From assembly GCA_965153455.1 (NCBI GenBank), contig OZ234497.1, positions 17,043,872 to 17,107,871 of the forward strand: 64,000 bases of DNA, read 5' to 3'. The notes below the pieces were generated by a model. The model searched no databases and had not been told where the DNA came from. It worked only from the letters and a program-made list of their open reading frames with translations. This DNA is from Sphagnum compactum (Eukaryota; Bryophyta; Sphagnopsida; Sphagnales). Numbering within the stretch: position 1 is the first letter of the stretch; each line of letters opens with the position of its first letter. This document shows positions 45,441 through 59,211 of this stretch, one piece after another. Position numbers and translations under genes: made by a program.

Positions 45441-47090
45441 AGAGGAGAGAGAGCTTTTAGGAGAGGGAAAAAAAATGAAGAGAGAAAGTGCGTGTGAGCA
45501 TATAGGAGAAAAAAACCTTGTAGGAAATAAAGAGAGAATGAGAGCAAAAAATAATGAGAGAGTGTGATTGTCAAGAAAGAAAAAGATTGCCTAATGAGAA
45601 AATGTGTGATGAATGAAAGAAAATGATTGTTGAAAAGGCACAAAAACATATGAAGAAATATAGTGCTTACAACATAGACATAAAAAAACATTACAAGATA
45701 AATAAAGCATTCATGACTACCAAGAGAGAGAAAAAGTTTGAAGAAGAGAAGAAAAAAAGAGCTTGTAAGATAGGGAAAAAAATTTGCATAAAGAAATGTC
45801 ACATGAAAGCAAAAGAAAATAAGGTTGCTAGTAAACTAAGTAGAAAAATAAAGAAACATTGTTTGTAGGAAAGAAAATGTGTGCGTCAAGAGGAAAGAAA
45901 CTTTTTTCATCTGTTGAGATGTGTGGAGACAACAACAAGCTCAAACCTTATTGAAAAGATCACACATCATCACCACCAAGTTTCACAACTTGCAAAAATA
46001 GTAGTAGACCACAAGCAAGGGGCACAATGAGGGTTGTCGGAGTTGAAGGAAAAGAGAGCATTATAACCACCGAGGAACACCTACCTAAACCACAAAGAGA
46101 TGCAAAGTTTCAAACATGAAAAAGATGCAAACAAACTATGTTTCATTCACAAATTGTCTCACACTCACATTCATAACTAAACCTTTTCACCACCCAACAA
46201 TCTCTCTCAAACCACCCTAAAACCCTAAACCCTAAACCCTAAGCCACCTCCTTGTGTGAACACTAGGAATGGTGTCAACCCATGATTATTAGGGCATTAG
46301 TTTATTCCAAACTCTTGGTGTTATACGACTATAGATTTTGAAGCCCACGATGAATCGTAAATATGAACCATAGATGAAGGGTAGTCAAAGAAAAAAAAAC
46401 ACAATTTTGCTTAATTAAATGTTGAGTAGAATTTGGCTTGTGACTATTTGGTTGTAGGGTGCATAGTCGAAGATCAAACATCACAAAATGTGTGCAAAGA
46501 AAAAAAACCTTCTTTACTTCCAAACCTTCTATCTTGCTTGTTTTTAATATATTTAGGTGTTTTTGCGTCTATGGGTGCATCTAGTCCTAACCTTTGATTC
46601 TTTTCTATTCTATTCCTTGATTTTTTGCACTTGTGACAACATTTTTTGATTCAAAGAAATGAGTTTTGATGGATTCTTGCTTGAAGCATTTGTGGTGACA
46701 GTGGGCAATGAGTATTAAGCTTTTCCCTCTCTTGAAAATCTCTACCTTGAGGAAATGGATATTAGGTAGAACATTTTTTAGATATGTGTGCGCTTGTGGC
46801 GGCTTTGTCTTTGAACTGAATTCTATTGGCAACCTTGCCCCTTCCAATTTCTATTCTTGTTATGCCCCTTTCATGTCGATTAAAATGGAGCCAAGCCTTC
46901 GGGTGTGCTGGGGAGTTTATGTTTACGGCTAAGGCTTTTGCCCCTCTTGTTTCAGCTTCAACATCATCAAAGATGTTTGCACATTGCAAGCCTTACATCC
47001 TTGAAATTCCCCTTCTTAGACTCCATGATGGATCTTCAACTAGATACAAATGTGGAGCTTTCCTTGGATTTTTTAAGGTGAACTTTCTTA
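45440..47090. other. Spacer; no gene recognised
   Basis: A purine-rich stretch (45440-45870) gives charged open frames on one strand and Leu/Phe-rich ones on the other, which is expected of GA-rich low-complexity DNA. A short telomere-like run occurs at about 46211-46242. Open frames at 46605-47110 may belong to the upstream part of the following LINE, but I recognise no domain in them. Confidence 0.5.
46211..46242. repeat. Interstitial plant-type telomere-like repeat (about three CCCTAAA units)
   Basis: CCCTAAAA followed by CCCTAAACCCTAAACCCTAA. Plant telomeres use TTTAGGG/CCCTAAA, and short interstitial runs are common. A similar two-to-three-unit run lies at about 37298-37316 inside a foldback element. 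Confidence 0.85.
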
Positions 47091-47109
47091 CATGTCCCTC
47101 TTATCAATA

Positions 47110-49060
47110 GGTGGTTTGTCAAACATGGTTTGCGAACATTTTCAAGATTCTTTCAACCTCGAGGATTCAATCAATGGTTTCATTCAGTCTCTAATTGAGT
47201 TCACATGTGGTTGTTGGTCACATCCCATAGTTCATGACCTACATTCTTTGTGTTGTTAAGCTTCTAACTTTGACCAAGTCCTCAAACGGCATTCGACCAA
47301 TTGTAATGAATGAAGCACTTTATCATTTGATTAGTAGGGCTTTATAACTTCGTGACATTTTACTTTTTGATTTATAGTCACATTAATGTGGCACGGTGGT
47401 TAGGGGTGGTTGTGAAATAATAGACCATGGTATTCAAACCACTTTTGATGTCCACCCTGATTGGGTGATGTTTCAAGTGGATGTAGCGAATGTTTTCAAC
47501 ACCATCTCACATAAAATCGTCTTCCATGAACTACAAGGAATGGGAGGTTAATTGTCACAATTTTTTCCTTTGTTCATTCCTTTATGCCTTTTAGCTTCCT
47601 TTGTTCTTCAATCATCACTCCCCTTCAAAAGATTTTTTTGTCATCATTCCATTTGTGGGCATGCATTAAAGTGACTTGTTTATTGGGTTTTTTTTCATGC
47701 TTGTTCATTTTTGTGTTTAACATTGTTCTTCGAATGTTTTTCCTTTGTGTTTTTTCATTTTTTTGGTTGATGACACCCATATCCTCAACCTTACCCATGT
47801 TGTTCCCATTGTTTTCGATCATTTTGTCTCCTAGTTGGCTTCTACGGCCAAGGTTGGCCGTTTAGCTTCACAAGTGTTTGGTTTGGGCCTTTTTTAACTT
47901 GCCTCTTGGGTTCACCTTCCTAGTTGGGTTTTTATGCCTTATTGATGACATTAGGGTCTTGGGCGTCCTTTTTCGCTTTGGTTCCTTCTCCTCATCCTTT
48001 TTACATGAGGTTTGAATGAGAATGTTCACCATGTTGATGTGCTCCTAAAGTTAAGGGATGTTCGGTTAACATTTGGGATCCCCCCTAAGTGTTTCACTCA
48101 AAGGCCTTCCTATTTACTTCATTATTTCCCCCTTCTTTTGGGTTTTTGAAATCAACTCAATGTTTTCGATTCGATCATGTTAGTAATTTTTTAGACGTTA
48201 TTGGGCTTAAATTTTTTTGAGTGCTTTTAGCCTCCCCTAGTCTATTAACAAGTTAGTCTCCCCATTTTTAATGGAAGGTTAGGCCTTAGTTTTGTAAAAA
48301 CATTGTTCCAACGGCCTATCTAAGGAATTGGGCTTTGGTTGCCCCCATCATTGACTTTAGGTTCCTGTTGGATTGTTGCCCGTTCCTATTAGAGGCAATA
48401 GGAAAAAACAATTCACGTCACTATCCTTTTAGGCTCACTTGAGGTTAGTGTAGGAACTTCTTCCCCCATTGGTAGTGGCTTGCATACCCCCATTTGAACA
48501 GTTAGTGGAAAGAGGAACATATTAGTTTAAGAAAAATATTTTAAAAAGATTACATGATTGTTCTGTTCTAACATCATTTCTAATTTGCCTTCTGATTTGA
48601 ATTAGGTGTGTTTAAGATCTTATGCAAAAGCAAGTGCGGGTGCATGGTTGTTTGATCGCTTAGTAATCCTTTTTTTTCAATTGCCTTCCAAAGTTTTCTC
48701 CATTATGCTACACATTTGGTTGGGCCTCCCCCATCCTTTAGTCTTTGGTTTGTCACGAGATATTTGTGACCAACCTTTGGACCCTATGGGGATACACTTT
48801 TTTAGTTGTGCCCATGGTGGGAGAGGACGACTTCCCATGCTATTGTGCGAGATGCTTTTGCATCTATCATGAGGGATGTAGGATACTTGAATAGACTCAC
48901 ATTCTTCCATTGCCTACCTTTTAATCTATATGCATCAATGAGTTGACATTGTGATTTCAGTGGATGGTGTTCGGACGTTGGTTGACATCATCATTATTCG
49001 CCCCATTCAATTAAATTTGGTTTCGTGGGCAATTCTATTTTTGAGGGATTCAAAAAAATC
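47110..49060 (+). pseudogene. Dead LINE with RT and C-terminal restriction-like endonuclease domain
   Basis: Motifs appear in order over about 1.9 kb with frequent stops and frameshifts. NGIRPIVMNEALYHLISRAL (47285-47344) comes first. GCEIIDHGIQTTFDVHPDWV and FQVDVANVFNTISHKIVF follow (catalytic-Asp block, about 47410-47530). LVDDTHIL (active site, ADD changed to VDD, about 47762-47785) and VFDHFVS come next. Then VDVLLKLRDVRLTFGIPPK..FTQRPSYLLHYFPL (about 48035-48140), and RLRSYAKASAGAWLFDRL..LPSKVFSIMLHI..GLPHPLV (48605-48745). The end is a Cys/His knuckle, CDQPLDPMGIHFFSCAHGG (48764-48820), followed by VRDAFASI and VDGVRTLVDIIII (48961-49000). A C-terminal knuckle followed by a restriction-like endonuclease fold is typical of early-branching LINE clades without an APE endonuclease. 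The element is long dead. Confidence 0.8.
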
Positions 49061-49069
49061 TTTCATATG

Positions 49070-50290
49070 GTTGTCTATGGATCATTCCAAAAACAATTTC
49101 AAAATTAACCATCTCATTTTGAAGCCTAACTATTTCCTTTCTTTCTTAATAACTACTTTTTCCTCCTAATAACTAACTCTACTTTATAACTATTTCACTC
49201 TCTTTCCCTATCAACCAGCATGACACAACCAACAATGAAACTTTCAAAGAGATCATCATCATCAACATCATCATCAGGGCACTTCAAAGAAAGCACTGAT
49301 GCCATAGAAACTACCAGAAAGTACACAAGACCAATTGGCTGTGTACTTGACTTTTCAGACTGGGTACTAACTACTCATCTCTCTTCATTTGCACATGCAA
49401 AACAGAGGTCACCTTGTTCAGTTTAAAATCTGGATGTGGCCTTGTGATAGACAACCCTAAACTTCAGTCATTCCATTGTCAGCAATACAGCCCCTGGTTC
49501 TTAGAAAACATGGAATGCAATTCTGAATTCATCTCAAAATAGAGATCTTGAATACTTGATGCTCTTCATTGAAATTCCAAGAAAAAAAGTCGCTATCATA
49601 CTTTCACATTACCTTCACACCATGTACCGGAGAGTGCTGCACTACTCTGGCATGACCACTGCTTCCTCTGCTTTCTTGCTCCATAGACAAGAAGAGATTC
49701 CACTCTAGGTTACATGAAGTGTTACCCAACACAATGCAGCTAAGGATGATGCAAACCCTTCATGGGATCAGATTTGCATCATATTGTCAACTCTGGGCAT
49801 AGCTAATAGACATTTGATGTCCTCAATTAACTATCCTGCACACTCACTGGATACACGATTTCACATCTCCCCCTATTGTGAAAGGTGATGTGATACATTG
49901 CAAAAATTAAACAGTTGAGGTGAAGTCATCAAAAACTTCAGAACAACAAGAGCACAAAAGAGTTTGCTAAATAAGAAAAACCAACCAACTCAATGTCATA
50001 CGCATGCATCAAAATGAGATAAACTGCTTGTTTCATTGCTTGTCAACAAAAATCCTCCCAACCTACTGGCCCTGTGCTTTATAGAAGAACCTCTTGAACT
50101 CAATAGGATTACTGCCTTTCCTGTGATTATCCCAGAAACCTAATAGAATAAAGATAAACTGTAGACCTGAGTGGAACCACAAGACTAGTTAACAATCCAA
50201 ATTGCATATTCATGAGGTACAACTTTAGTAGCCAAATCAGGGTTTGAAATCCTCTTGCAGATTTTCGAATGCTTCTCTTCTAGGAGCCGA
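49070..50290. other. 3' flank of the eS12 gene; no separate gene recognised
   Basis: Composition becomes more balanced from about 49200, suggesting transcribed DNA. A Ser-rich 68-codon open frame at 49220-49426 on the plus strand has no recognisable domain. The region probably includes the 3' UTR of the ribosomal protein gene (minus strand) plus further non-coding sequence. A separate small gene cannot be excluded. Confidence 0.45.
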
Positions 50291-50297
50291 AGATTCA

Positions 50298-51741
<1,444 letters not shown>

Positions 51742-51772
51742 TGTAATCGAAATGTGTAGAAAACACTAGCTG

Positions 51773-52049
51773 CCTGCAGACACAAGAAAGCCATAAAAAA
51801 TTTCAGTAAACAGAAAAAATAGATTAACTGCAAAAGGAAAAAGAAGAGAGGAGAAAGATCTCTCAATGCAAACCGCCATAAGAAAGCAGATGAGCAACAA
51901 GAGATGTCCACTTGAAGAACAAGGCAGAATATTTATATTTTTAAAAGCAACTAGAAGAGAGAAAAAGGGAATAGAGATGGAGTTGCAACAGAAGAAGAAG
52001 TGCGAGATAGATAGAGAGAGAGAGAGAGAGAGAGTCGCGGAGACGAACC
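51773..52049 (-). other. Probable leader intron of the eS12 gene
   Basis: On the minus strand a good acceptor, CTTGTGTCTGCAG, ends at 51774, 32 bp before the start codon. A plausible donor, CCAACAG|GTTCGT, lies at 52048. The intron would be about 275 bp and contain the (CT)n run at 52013-52034. A 5' UTR intron is common in plant ribosomal protein genes. Confidence 0.45.
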
Positions 52050-52147
52050 TGTTGGAGCTGAGTAGTCGGAGGAGGAGGAGAGCAACGCGAGCGCAACAGC
52101 AGCGGCGAGAGAAAGAGAGCATTCTGGGGGAAGAACAGGCGTCCTTA

Positions 52148-52166
52148 TTAGGGTTCCAAACCCTAA
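52148..52166. promoter_or_regulatory. Paired telo-boxes at the eS12 promoter
   Basis: TTAGGGTT (52148-52155) and AAACCCTAA (52158-52166) form an inverted pair separated by two bases, about 100 bp upstream of the proposed leader donor. Telo-boxes (AAACCCTA) near the transcription start are a known hallmark of plant ribosomal protein and translation-factor genes. The placement supports a real eS12 promoter here. No TGGGCC/T site II element was found next to it. Confidence 0.65.
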
Positions 52167-52199
52167 TTACTCACCTAAACAAAGGATTACCACTAAAAT

Positions 52200-55100
52200 C
52201 TGAATTGCACATAGCAGAAATTGTTTGCCATCACTTGGGGACCAATTCCTTCTTGCTGATTGATTGGTGGAGTTTTGCAAAATTCTTGAATTGTGGAAAA
52301 AACTTCTTGATTGCAATTCAAACAAAAATCAATGACATGCATTTCTTCATATGGTGATTAGTTACAAAATGTGTGTGTGTGTGTGTGTGTGCAAACTCCA
52401 TAGATGCAAGAAGGAGCTTGAATGTGTAAATCTGAAATTGCAATTGAAGCAATTGTTTGAAATCACCATATGGAATTTTCTTCTTGTAGATGAATAGAAT
52501 CTTGTATAATGAATTATGCAAAAAAAACTTCTTGTTGTCATCAATCAAAGAATCAATGACATGCATTTCTAAGATCTAGTCATTACCAATCTATGTGCGA
52601 AGTAAATAGATGCAAGAGGAGCTTGAATTTGTGAGTCTAAATTTGCACAAAGTAATTGTTGCCATCCATCATAATAAGCAATTCCTTCTTGCAAATTTGG
52701 TAGAATCTTATAGAATTCTCATAGAATGAATTTTGTAAAAAATTGTGTTATTGTAATCAAATCATAGAATCGGTGACCTACGTTTTTGGATATAGTGATT
52801 ACAAATTTGTGTTTAGAGTGGATAGATAGATACATGAGGAGTTATAAAATTGAATTGCACAAAACAAATCATTGTAATCATAGGAACATTTTTAAAAATT
52901 TGGTGATTATAATATATGTATAAAATAGATAAGTGCGATTTTGGATGAGTTGGGTGACAATTTTGTAAATTGAAACTACGTAAAATGTTGTGACCCTAGC
53001 TTTGGGGTCACACCAAGATTGGGAGCATGAGAAAGGATGTGTGTTGAGTGTCTCAAGACCTCGCTCACATTCTCACAATGTGGGGGAAGTGCAAAAGGAA
53101 ATGAGTACCAAGCACTTTCAATTGGGATTCATTTCGAGACTTCAAGTTTCAAATTGTTTCAAGTTTTTGGAATGAAGGTGCAAATGGAAAACCTTGTCCA
53201 AATTTCTTGAAGTGAAGATATCAAAAATGGGTTCGTATTGTTCATTTGAAAATTTTTAATTCACATTATGGGGAAAAAAAAAAGGTTAGATATGAAACTA
53301 GTGGTGTGATTTTCAATGATTAAAATCTAGGAAATAAGGGTCGAATGTTAACTTCAATGGAATCATGCAATATGTACTTGGAATTTTTTTCCAAAGACTA
53401 CAACTTTTCATTTTGATACACTTCGATTGAAATTTATATGCATGAGTTATGAACTCATAAAGTTGTGAAACTCATAACTTAACAAATGTTTGGTCTTCAA
53501 AATTTTAGTCATTTCAATGTAAGCTTGTTGTCGATCACAAAATATACTATAAAAAATAAATAGGTGTTTTTTCGCATTGTTCTAAATTGTGTGATTCGAA
53601 TGTGTTTGGGTTACCTATGATTAATTCTTAACACCACTTGTATTCAACTTTTGTTAGCCAATTTGTTGTTTAGTTTGTGTAGGTGAACTTGTCCATGAGC
53701 TCCCGCATGCCCTTCTAACTCCCAAATATGTGCAATTATCATTCCAAGAATTAATAAGGTGCTTGTTATTATTGTTTAATTATCCACCTAGGCATGTGGG
53801 AATTAACAACTTTGGTTCCAATTCTTAGGTATCTAGATTATTAGTTCAAAATTTTGAAAAAATATTTTAAAATCAACCTCAGAATTGACTTCGAAATTGA
53901 ACCTAGAATTAAAATCTAGGTTGAGAATAGACTGTTTGCTTAAAACTATATTTGAAATTAGGAATTGCTTTCTCGTTAGAATCTACCCTTAAACTAGATT
54001 AATATAATGTCTACTTCTTCATATATATATTCCAACTAGGGTTTTAAATGTTGTTAATGTGAAAAAATATTAGTGTATAATTTTTTTGATAATAAATCTA
54101 GTGGGGGGGGGAGTGGGTGGCATTAAGAATGTAGTTGTTACTTTTGGAACATTGTTCAAGTGTGCAAGTTTTGTGTTTTTTTTTTTTTTTTTGGTTTAAG
54201 CACATAGTTTAGAAAGGTTATCACTTTTATTAGTTGTGGAATACTAGTAATTAAAAATATATAGTTTGGGGCTATGGGTAGGTAGGTAAAATTGGACTTG
54301 CATAGGATTTTGTTTCTGAAAAATTGGGTTTATAATTGGGTTGGAGATTCTTTCAAATTTAAGAACATTCTTAAACCAAAACAAAGGGTTCAAGTTAAAA
54401 TTGAAAAAAAGGTTTGAAGTGGGATAAGTTTTGAAGGTTTTCTTGAAAATTAAAATTGGACAATATTTGTATTTACCCTTGACACCATTTGATAAAATTA
54501 AAGGTGTGTCACAAATCAATCATTGCAATTATGGGAAATAATTCCTTTTAACATATTCAAGGTAGAATCTTGTAGAATTCTTATGGAATGAATATGTGAA
54601 AAACTTTTTGTTGCATTCAATAAAAAAAATCAGGACATGCATTTTTAACTTTAATGATTTCAATATATGTGAAAAAAAGAAGATAAATGCAATAAAAATT
54701 TAAATTTATTAATTTGAATGGCACAAAGTTGTTTTTGTAATCACATGAATTTATCTTTCTTCCAAATTGGTAGAATTTTATAAAATTCTTGTAGCATGAA
54801 TGTGTGAAAAATTTCTTGTTGCCATTAAATAATTAATGACATGAATTTGTGGATCTAGTGATTACAATAGGTGTGTAGAGTAAATAGATGCAAAATGAGT
54901 TTGAATTAAATCAAAATTGCACCAAATATGACAAAACAAATTCCTTAGATTGCAAACTAAAATGAACTTGTAAAATTTTTGTAGATTGCGCAAAAAAACT
55001 CCTTATTGCAATTAGAAAAGTAATGACACTCATTTATGGATCTAGTTATTAATCTATGTGTAAAATAAATAAAAGTAAAAATAACATGAATTTTGTAAGT

Positions 55101-55400
55101 CCAAATTTTGCACAAAGTAATTGTTGCATTCATAGGAAGCAATCCCTTCTTGCAAATTGGTATAATCTTGTAGAATGAAATGTGCAAAAAAACTTTATCT
55201 TACAATCAAGGAATTAATAGCATGAATTTTTGAATATGGTGATTACAATGTGTGTTTAAAGCTGATAGACGTAAAAAGAGCTAGAAATTATAAATTTGAA
55301 TTGCACAAAACAATTTCGTTACAATTACAAGAATCATTTCCTTTTCGTTGATTTAGTATAATTTTGTAGAATGAGTTTATAACATGGTGTTTATATGCTT
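52200..55400. repeat. Degenerate satellite-like array of about 200-bp monomers, interrupted
   Basis: A monomer of about 185-230 bp recurs with the order: CACAAAGCAATTGTTG, ATCACAAGAAGCAATTCC, TTCTTGCAAATTGGTAGAAT, CTTGTAGAATTC, ATAGAATGAATTTGTGCAAA, ACTTCTTGTTGCAATCAA, AATGACATGCATTT, GATCTAGTGATTACAAT, ATGTGTAAAGTAGATAGATG, AAGAGGAGCTTGAATTTG. The TTCCTTCTTGC-like point falls near 52246, 52476, 52683, 52886, then 54540, 54755, 54940, 55142 and 55337. About 1.5 kb of unrelated sequence (about 52980-54500, with a T17 run and a G run) splits the array. Scattered further copies lie at 56460-56610 and 58330-58740. No coding potential. Confidence 0.8.
52368..52391. repeat. (GT)n microsatellite
   Basis: About twelve GT units inside the first monomer of the array. 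Other monomers carry ATCTATGTGTA/TGTGCAAAG at this point, so the run expanded from that seed. Confidence 0.9.
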
Positions 55401-58330
55401 GTCGAAGTTATTTGAACATAAAAACTTCTTCTCACCTATCCACATTTTTGGATATGAAAAAGTTTTGGGCAATAATTCAACTTCTTTCAAACATTAATTT
55501 TTTTCTAAAAAATAGTAAATTTTGACATTTTTAATGAATGTTTTACACAATTTTTGATTTTCCTTAGCAATTGCAAATGAACAAATTATATTACCAAAAA
55601 AAATTCAACCAATAAGATTTGACACTAATCCTTCCCCATACAATTATATTGACAACAATTTATGCAAACAATCCTTTAAGCAATTTTTGACTTTCCAAAT
55701 GAAAGAATTATATTGTAAACAATTTTCACCCAATAATATTTGATAATGATACTTCAACCTTTCACCAAACAAGGTTTGAAAACAAATCCTTCAAGCGATT
55801 TTTGATTATCTTCAACAATCACAAATTGGTTAGGAATGAATTAGTGAACATGTTCCATATATGTCTAACCACCATGTTTGAGCATGTCTTTAAAAAGCCT
55901 AATTCTGCCTTACTAGACATGTATCAATGTTGTTATGTTAATTATTCAAATTTAAAATCACTTGTTTAATAACATAATGAATGTAATCAAAAGAAGAATA
56001 TGGTTAATCTATTGCTTCAATCTTGAACTAAAATGTTGTGATTTTATTAAAGGTTACAACTACTTAAAATCATGATTTTTTCAAAATGTTTGCTGATGAA
56101 GTCATTAGGCTCCATGATTTTTTTAATCTTGAAATCATTTACAATTATGAAACATGTTTTGTGACAAAAAAATTTGTTGCCCATATAGCATAAAGGGAAC
56201 TTTTGAAATCAACCACACTCACACCCATTTGGCACCACCTCCCAAGTTTATACTTGCAAAAAATTTGGTAACCATGTATCATAAGGTATGAACATAAGGT
56301 AACATGTACCATGTGCACCTTTGTAACCCAAGTTTATACTTGTTATCCTTAAGATATAACAAAATTTCACTACTAGGCTAGAAATTAAAAATGTCAAGAT
56401 TGATTGCAAAACCTATGGTATCAAAAACATTTTGACAACAATTGTGGAAATCACAAGCACCCCAACTAATGATTTACTGATTACAATCTATGTGTAGAGT
56501 TGATAGATGTAAAAGGAGCTTGAATTTGTAAAATTGAATTACACAACACAATTGTTGTAATCACAAGAAATAAAATCTTCTTGCATATCGATAAAATCTT
56601 GTAGAATGAATGTATATACAATAAAAATGATGGTGTTTATTTGTCCATCCAAGTCAATATTACTTGCGTAAAAACCTTCCAAATACCTTTATTGACTTAC
56701 ACAATTTCCCTTTGAACATAAATGAAGTTTGGGCTTATAATCTTAAGGAGCTTGATGAAATTCCACTTGAAGAGGTTTTAGTTGCTTTGAATTGAAGAAC
56801 TAAAATCTTTCCATTATAAAAGAACACACAAAATGAGAAATTCAATGTTGTTGTTTTGTGGGACAAAGGAACATCATGTTTAAAAACTACATGTTTCTTT
56901 TCATAATTGTGGTTTCAAATAAATCGATTAGCCTACAATTAATTGATTATATAAATTAAAGTCACATTTTGCATTAGAATTATATGTTGTACTAATTAGT
57001 TGTAAAAGTTGATATCACAATTTTCTCTTCAATCACATGTTTTAATTCTAGTAATGATAGTTACATCAAAACTATTTAGGGAGGACAACTATAAGGTTTT
57101 ATATTATTTCGTCTTAACAAAGTTAAAATTGGTCTAGAATTTGTTCTAAACGGAATGAAAAGGTGAATTTGCAAATCTATCTTTTCATAGTTACTTTTTT
57201 TTCAACACCATAGTCACAAGTGATGGAAATGAGGAAGAAAGTTTCTATTTTTTTACATCAATTTGCATCTCATTTTTCTTCAATTCAATGTTTTGAATTC
57301 AATTTAATATGAATTTAATTCAATTGAATTTGGATTGAAGAAAATTAAATTTGAATTCAAGTTGGATGTAGTGTCATTTTGAATGGAACTTAATTTCCAA
57401 AAACATTCCATTATTTCATCATCATTGGTAGTGCATAGTAACACAAAGCTCAAGTTAGTTATAAATTAATGTCACATTTTGCATTTCAATCACATGCTTT
57501 TGCATGGTAAGGTTGGATATCAAAGTGGATTTTTCCGAGTGGAGATGGATGACGAACAGAGCCCAAATTAGTTATAAATTAATGTCACATTTTGCATTTC
57601 AATCATATGCTTTTGCATGATAAGGTTGGATGCAAAGTGGAATTTTCCAAGTGGAGATGGATGACTTGTAATACATGAAAGAGCTGCTAATGTTGCCATG
57701 GTGAAAAGTAGTGCATTCCATCTTGTAGCATTGTAAAGGTAGACTATTGACAAGGTTGATATTGATTTCTATTGATATGTTGTTGAAGGACATGCAATTG
57801 CAATAGGGGTTTTGTCATATTTCCCTTATTTTCTCCATTCTTCATGCTTTTAATTTTTTACTTCTTTGTAAGTTCACATTTTATTTCTATGCCCAAAACC
57901 TTTTCTTTTGCATCATCTGGTGTTAACTAAGGAGCAAGCTAACAACCCAATATATTGTTCTTCATTTAGACTAAAACCCAATTCTTTTGCAAACAATGAA
58001 AGCATCCCTTCCAAGCGCATGGAAGTGTATAGTTGAATGTTTATGTACTAAGAGACTTTGTATATTGATTTCAATTTTCCTACATGTTTTTTTTTCCATG
58101 AAACAAGTGTCAGATATTAGTATTGTTTGTGAAGTTGTTGAATCACTATCATATGGAGGTTCAATGTTACACAAATGATTCACAATTGTGGACTCATCGT
58201 TGGTAGTTACAGAGTTGCCACCCACCTCATTACTTAGTTTGCCCATGGCTTCAAACTAGCCTCCAAATTTTATGCCCAAGAAAGGATTATGTGATTTTAA
58301 TGCTCCCGAAAAAGAGTATTTAAAAAAAAA
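55400..58330. other. AT-rich spacer with a 113-bp tandem duplication
   Basis: No gene is supported. Units starting at about 57447 and 57561 share AGTTATAAATTAATGTCACA, TTTTGCATTTCAATCA.ATG, CTTTTGCAT, AAGGTTGGAT, TTCC.AGTGGAGATGGATGAC. A weaker relative is near 56950-57030. One isolated monomer of the approximately 200-bp family lies at 56460-56610. Confidence 0.6.
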
Positions 58331-58740
58331 AATCAATACCACAAAAAGGTTCATACTTTTCTTGCATATTTGTAAAATCTTGTAAAATTCTTGTAGAATG
58401 AATTATGCCAAAAACATCTTGTTGAAATCAATTAGAGAAGTATTCACATGAGTTTCTAAATCTTGTAATTAAAATCTATGTGCAAAGCAGATAGATGAAA
58501 GAGGAGCTTGATTTTTAGATTTGAAATCGCACAAAGCAATTGTTGCAATCACAACATGCAATTCCTTCTTGCAGATTGCTAGAATTGTGCAGAATTCTCA
58601 TGAAACTAATTGTCCAAAACACTTGTTATCACTTGGAGAAGCAGTAATATGCATTTCTGGATCTGGTGATTACAATATCTGTGCAGAGCAGATAGATACA
58701 AGAGGAGCTTGAATTTTGTTGCTAGCAAACTAGAAATCTT
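58330..58740. repeat. Two outlying monomers of the approximately 200-bp family
   Basis: The units around 58330-58525 and 58526-58735 match the array at 52.2-55.4 kb (TTCCTTCTTGCAGATTGCTA, CAGAATTCTCATGAAACTAA, CAGATAGATACAAGAGGAGC). They abut the 3' side of the RING E3 gene, so its 3' UTR may run into them. Confidence 0.75.
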
Positions 58741-59211
58741 CACAACATCATGTGTGCATGCTGATGACAGATTTCTGCTGCAACGATTGTTGCTGCTGTG
58801 TCTCAAGAATTGGCTATAAGAGGAGCATCTCCACTCAGTGACAGTACACCACTGTTGGCAGTCCCTGCCTCCTCCCTCCTTTCTTATCTTCAAATCTGCT
58901 ATGCAATCCTTGGGTCTTCTTCTACTTTCCTGAAACAAATAGAAGCCCTTTGAAGCATCACTTCAAGTACCTGATCATTGGCGATGATGGTTTCAGATTA
59001 TTAACAATACGAGTGCAAATGAGAACAATTTTTTTGGGTCTCTTCCATAGCTTGATATTTACACAGCTGCAGACAAATCCTTTGCCCCCCTGTAGTACCT
59101 CCAGTTTTAGCAGACAGGAAAAAAACAGAAACTGTTTTGTGGAGGTTTTGATGGTGAGCATCATCTCTCTCTAAGCAGCAAGCAACAGCACCTTTAGTTT
59201 GACTGTCTTTT
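58740..59211 (-). other. Probable 3' UTR / flank of the RING E3 gene
   Basis: Genic composition without a domain-bearing reading frame. A 110-codon minus-strand frame (58606-58938) runs into the repeat monomer and carries no motif I recognise. Taken as untranslated sequence downstream of the stop at 59212. Confidence 0.45.

Noticed and set aside
45428-45868. Long overlapping open frames on both strands
   Set aside because: The DNA is GA-rich low complexity, which gives Lys/Glu-rich frames on one strand and Leu/Phe-rich frames on the other without coding meaning.
52200-55400. Regular repeats considered as a CRISPR-like array
   Set aside because: Units are about 200 bp, diverged and without unique spacers, in a plant nuclear context.
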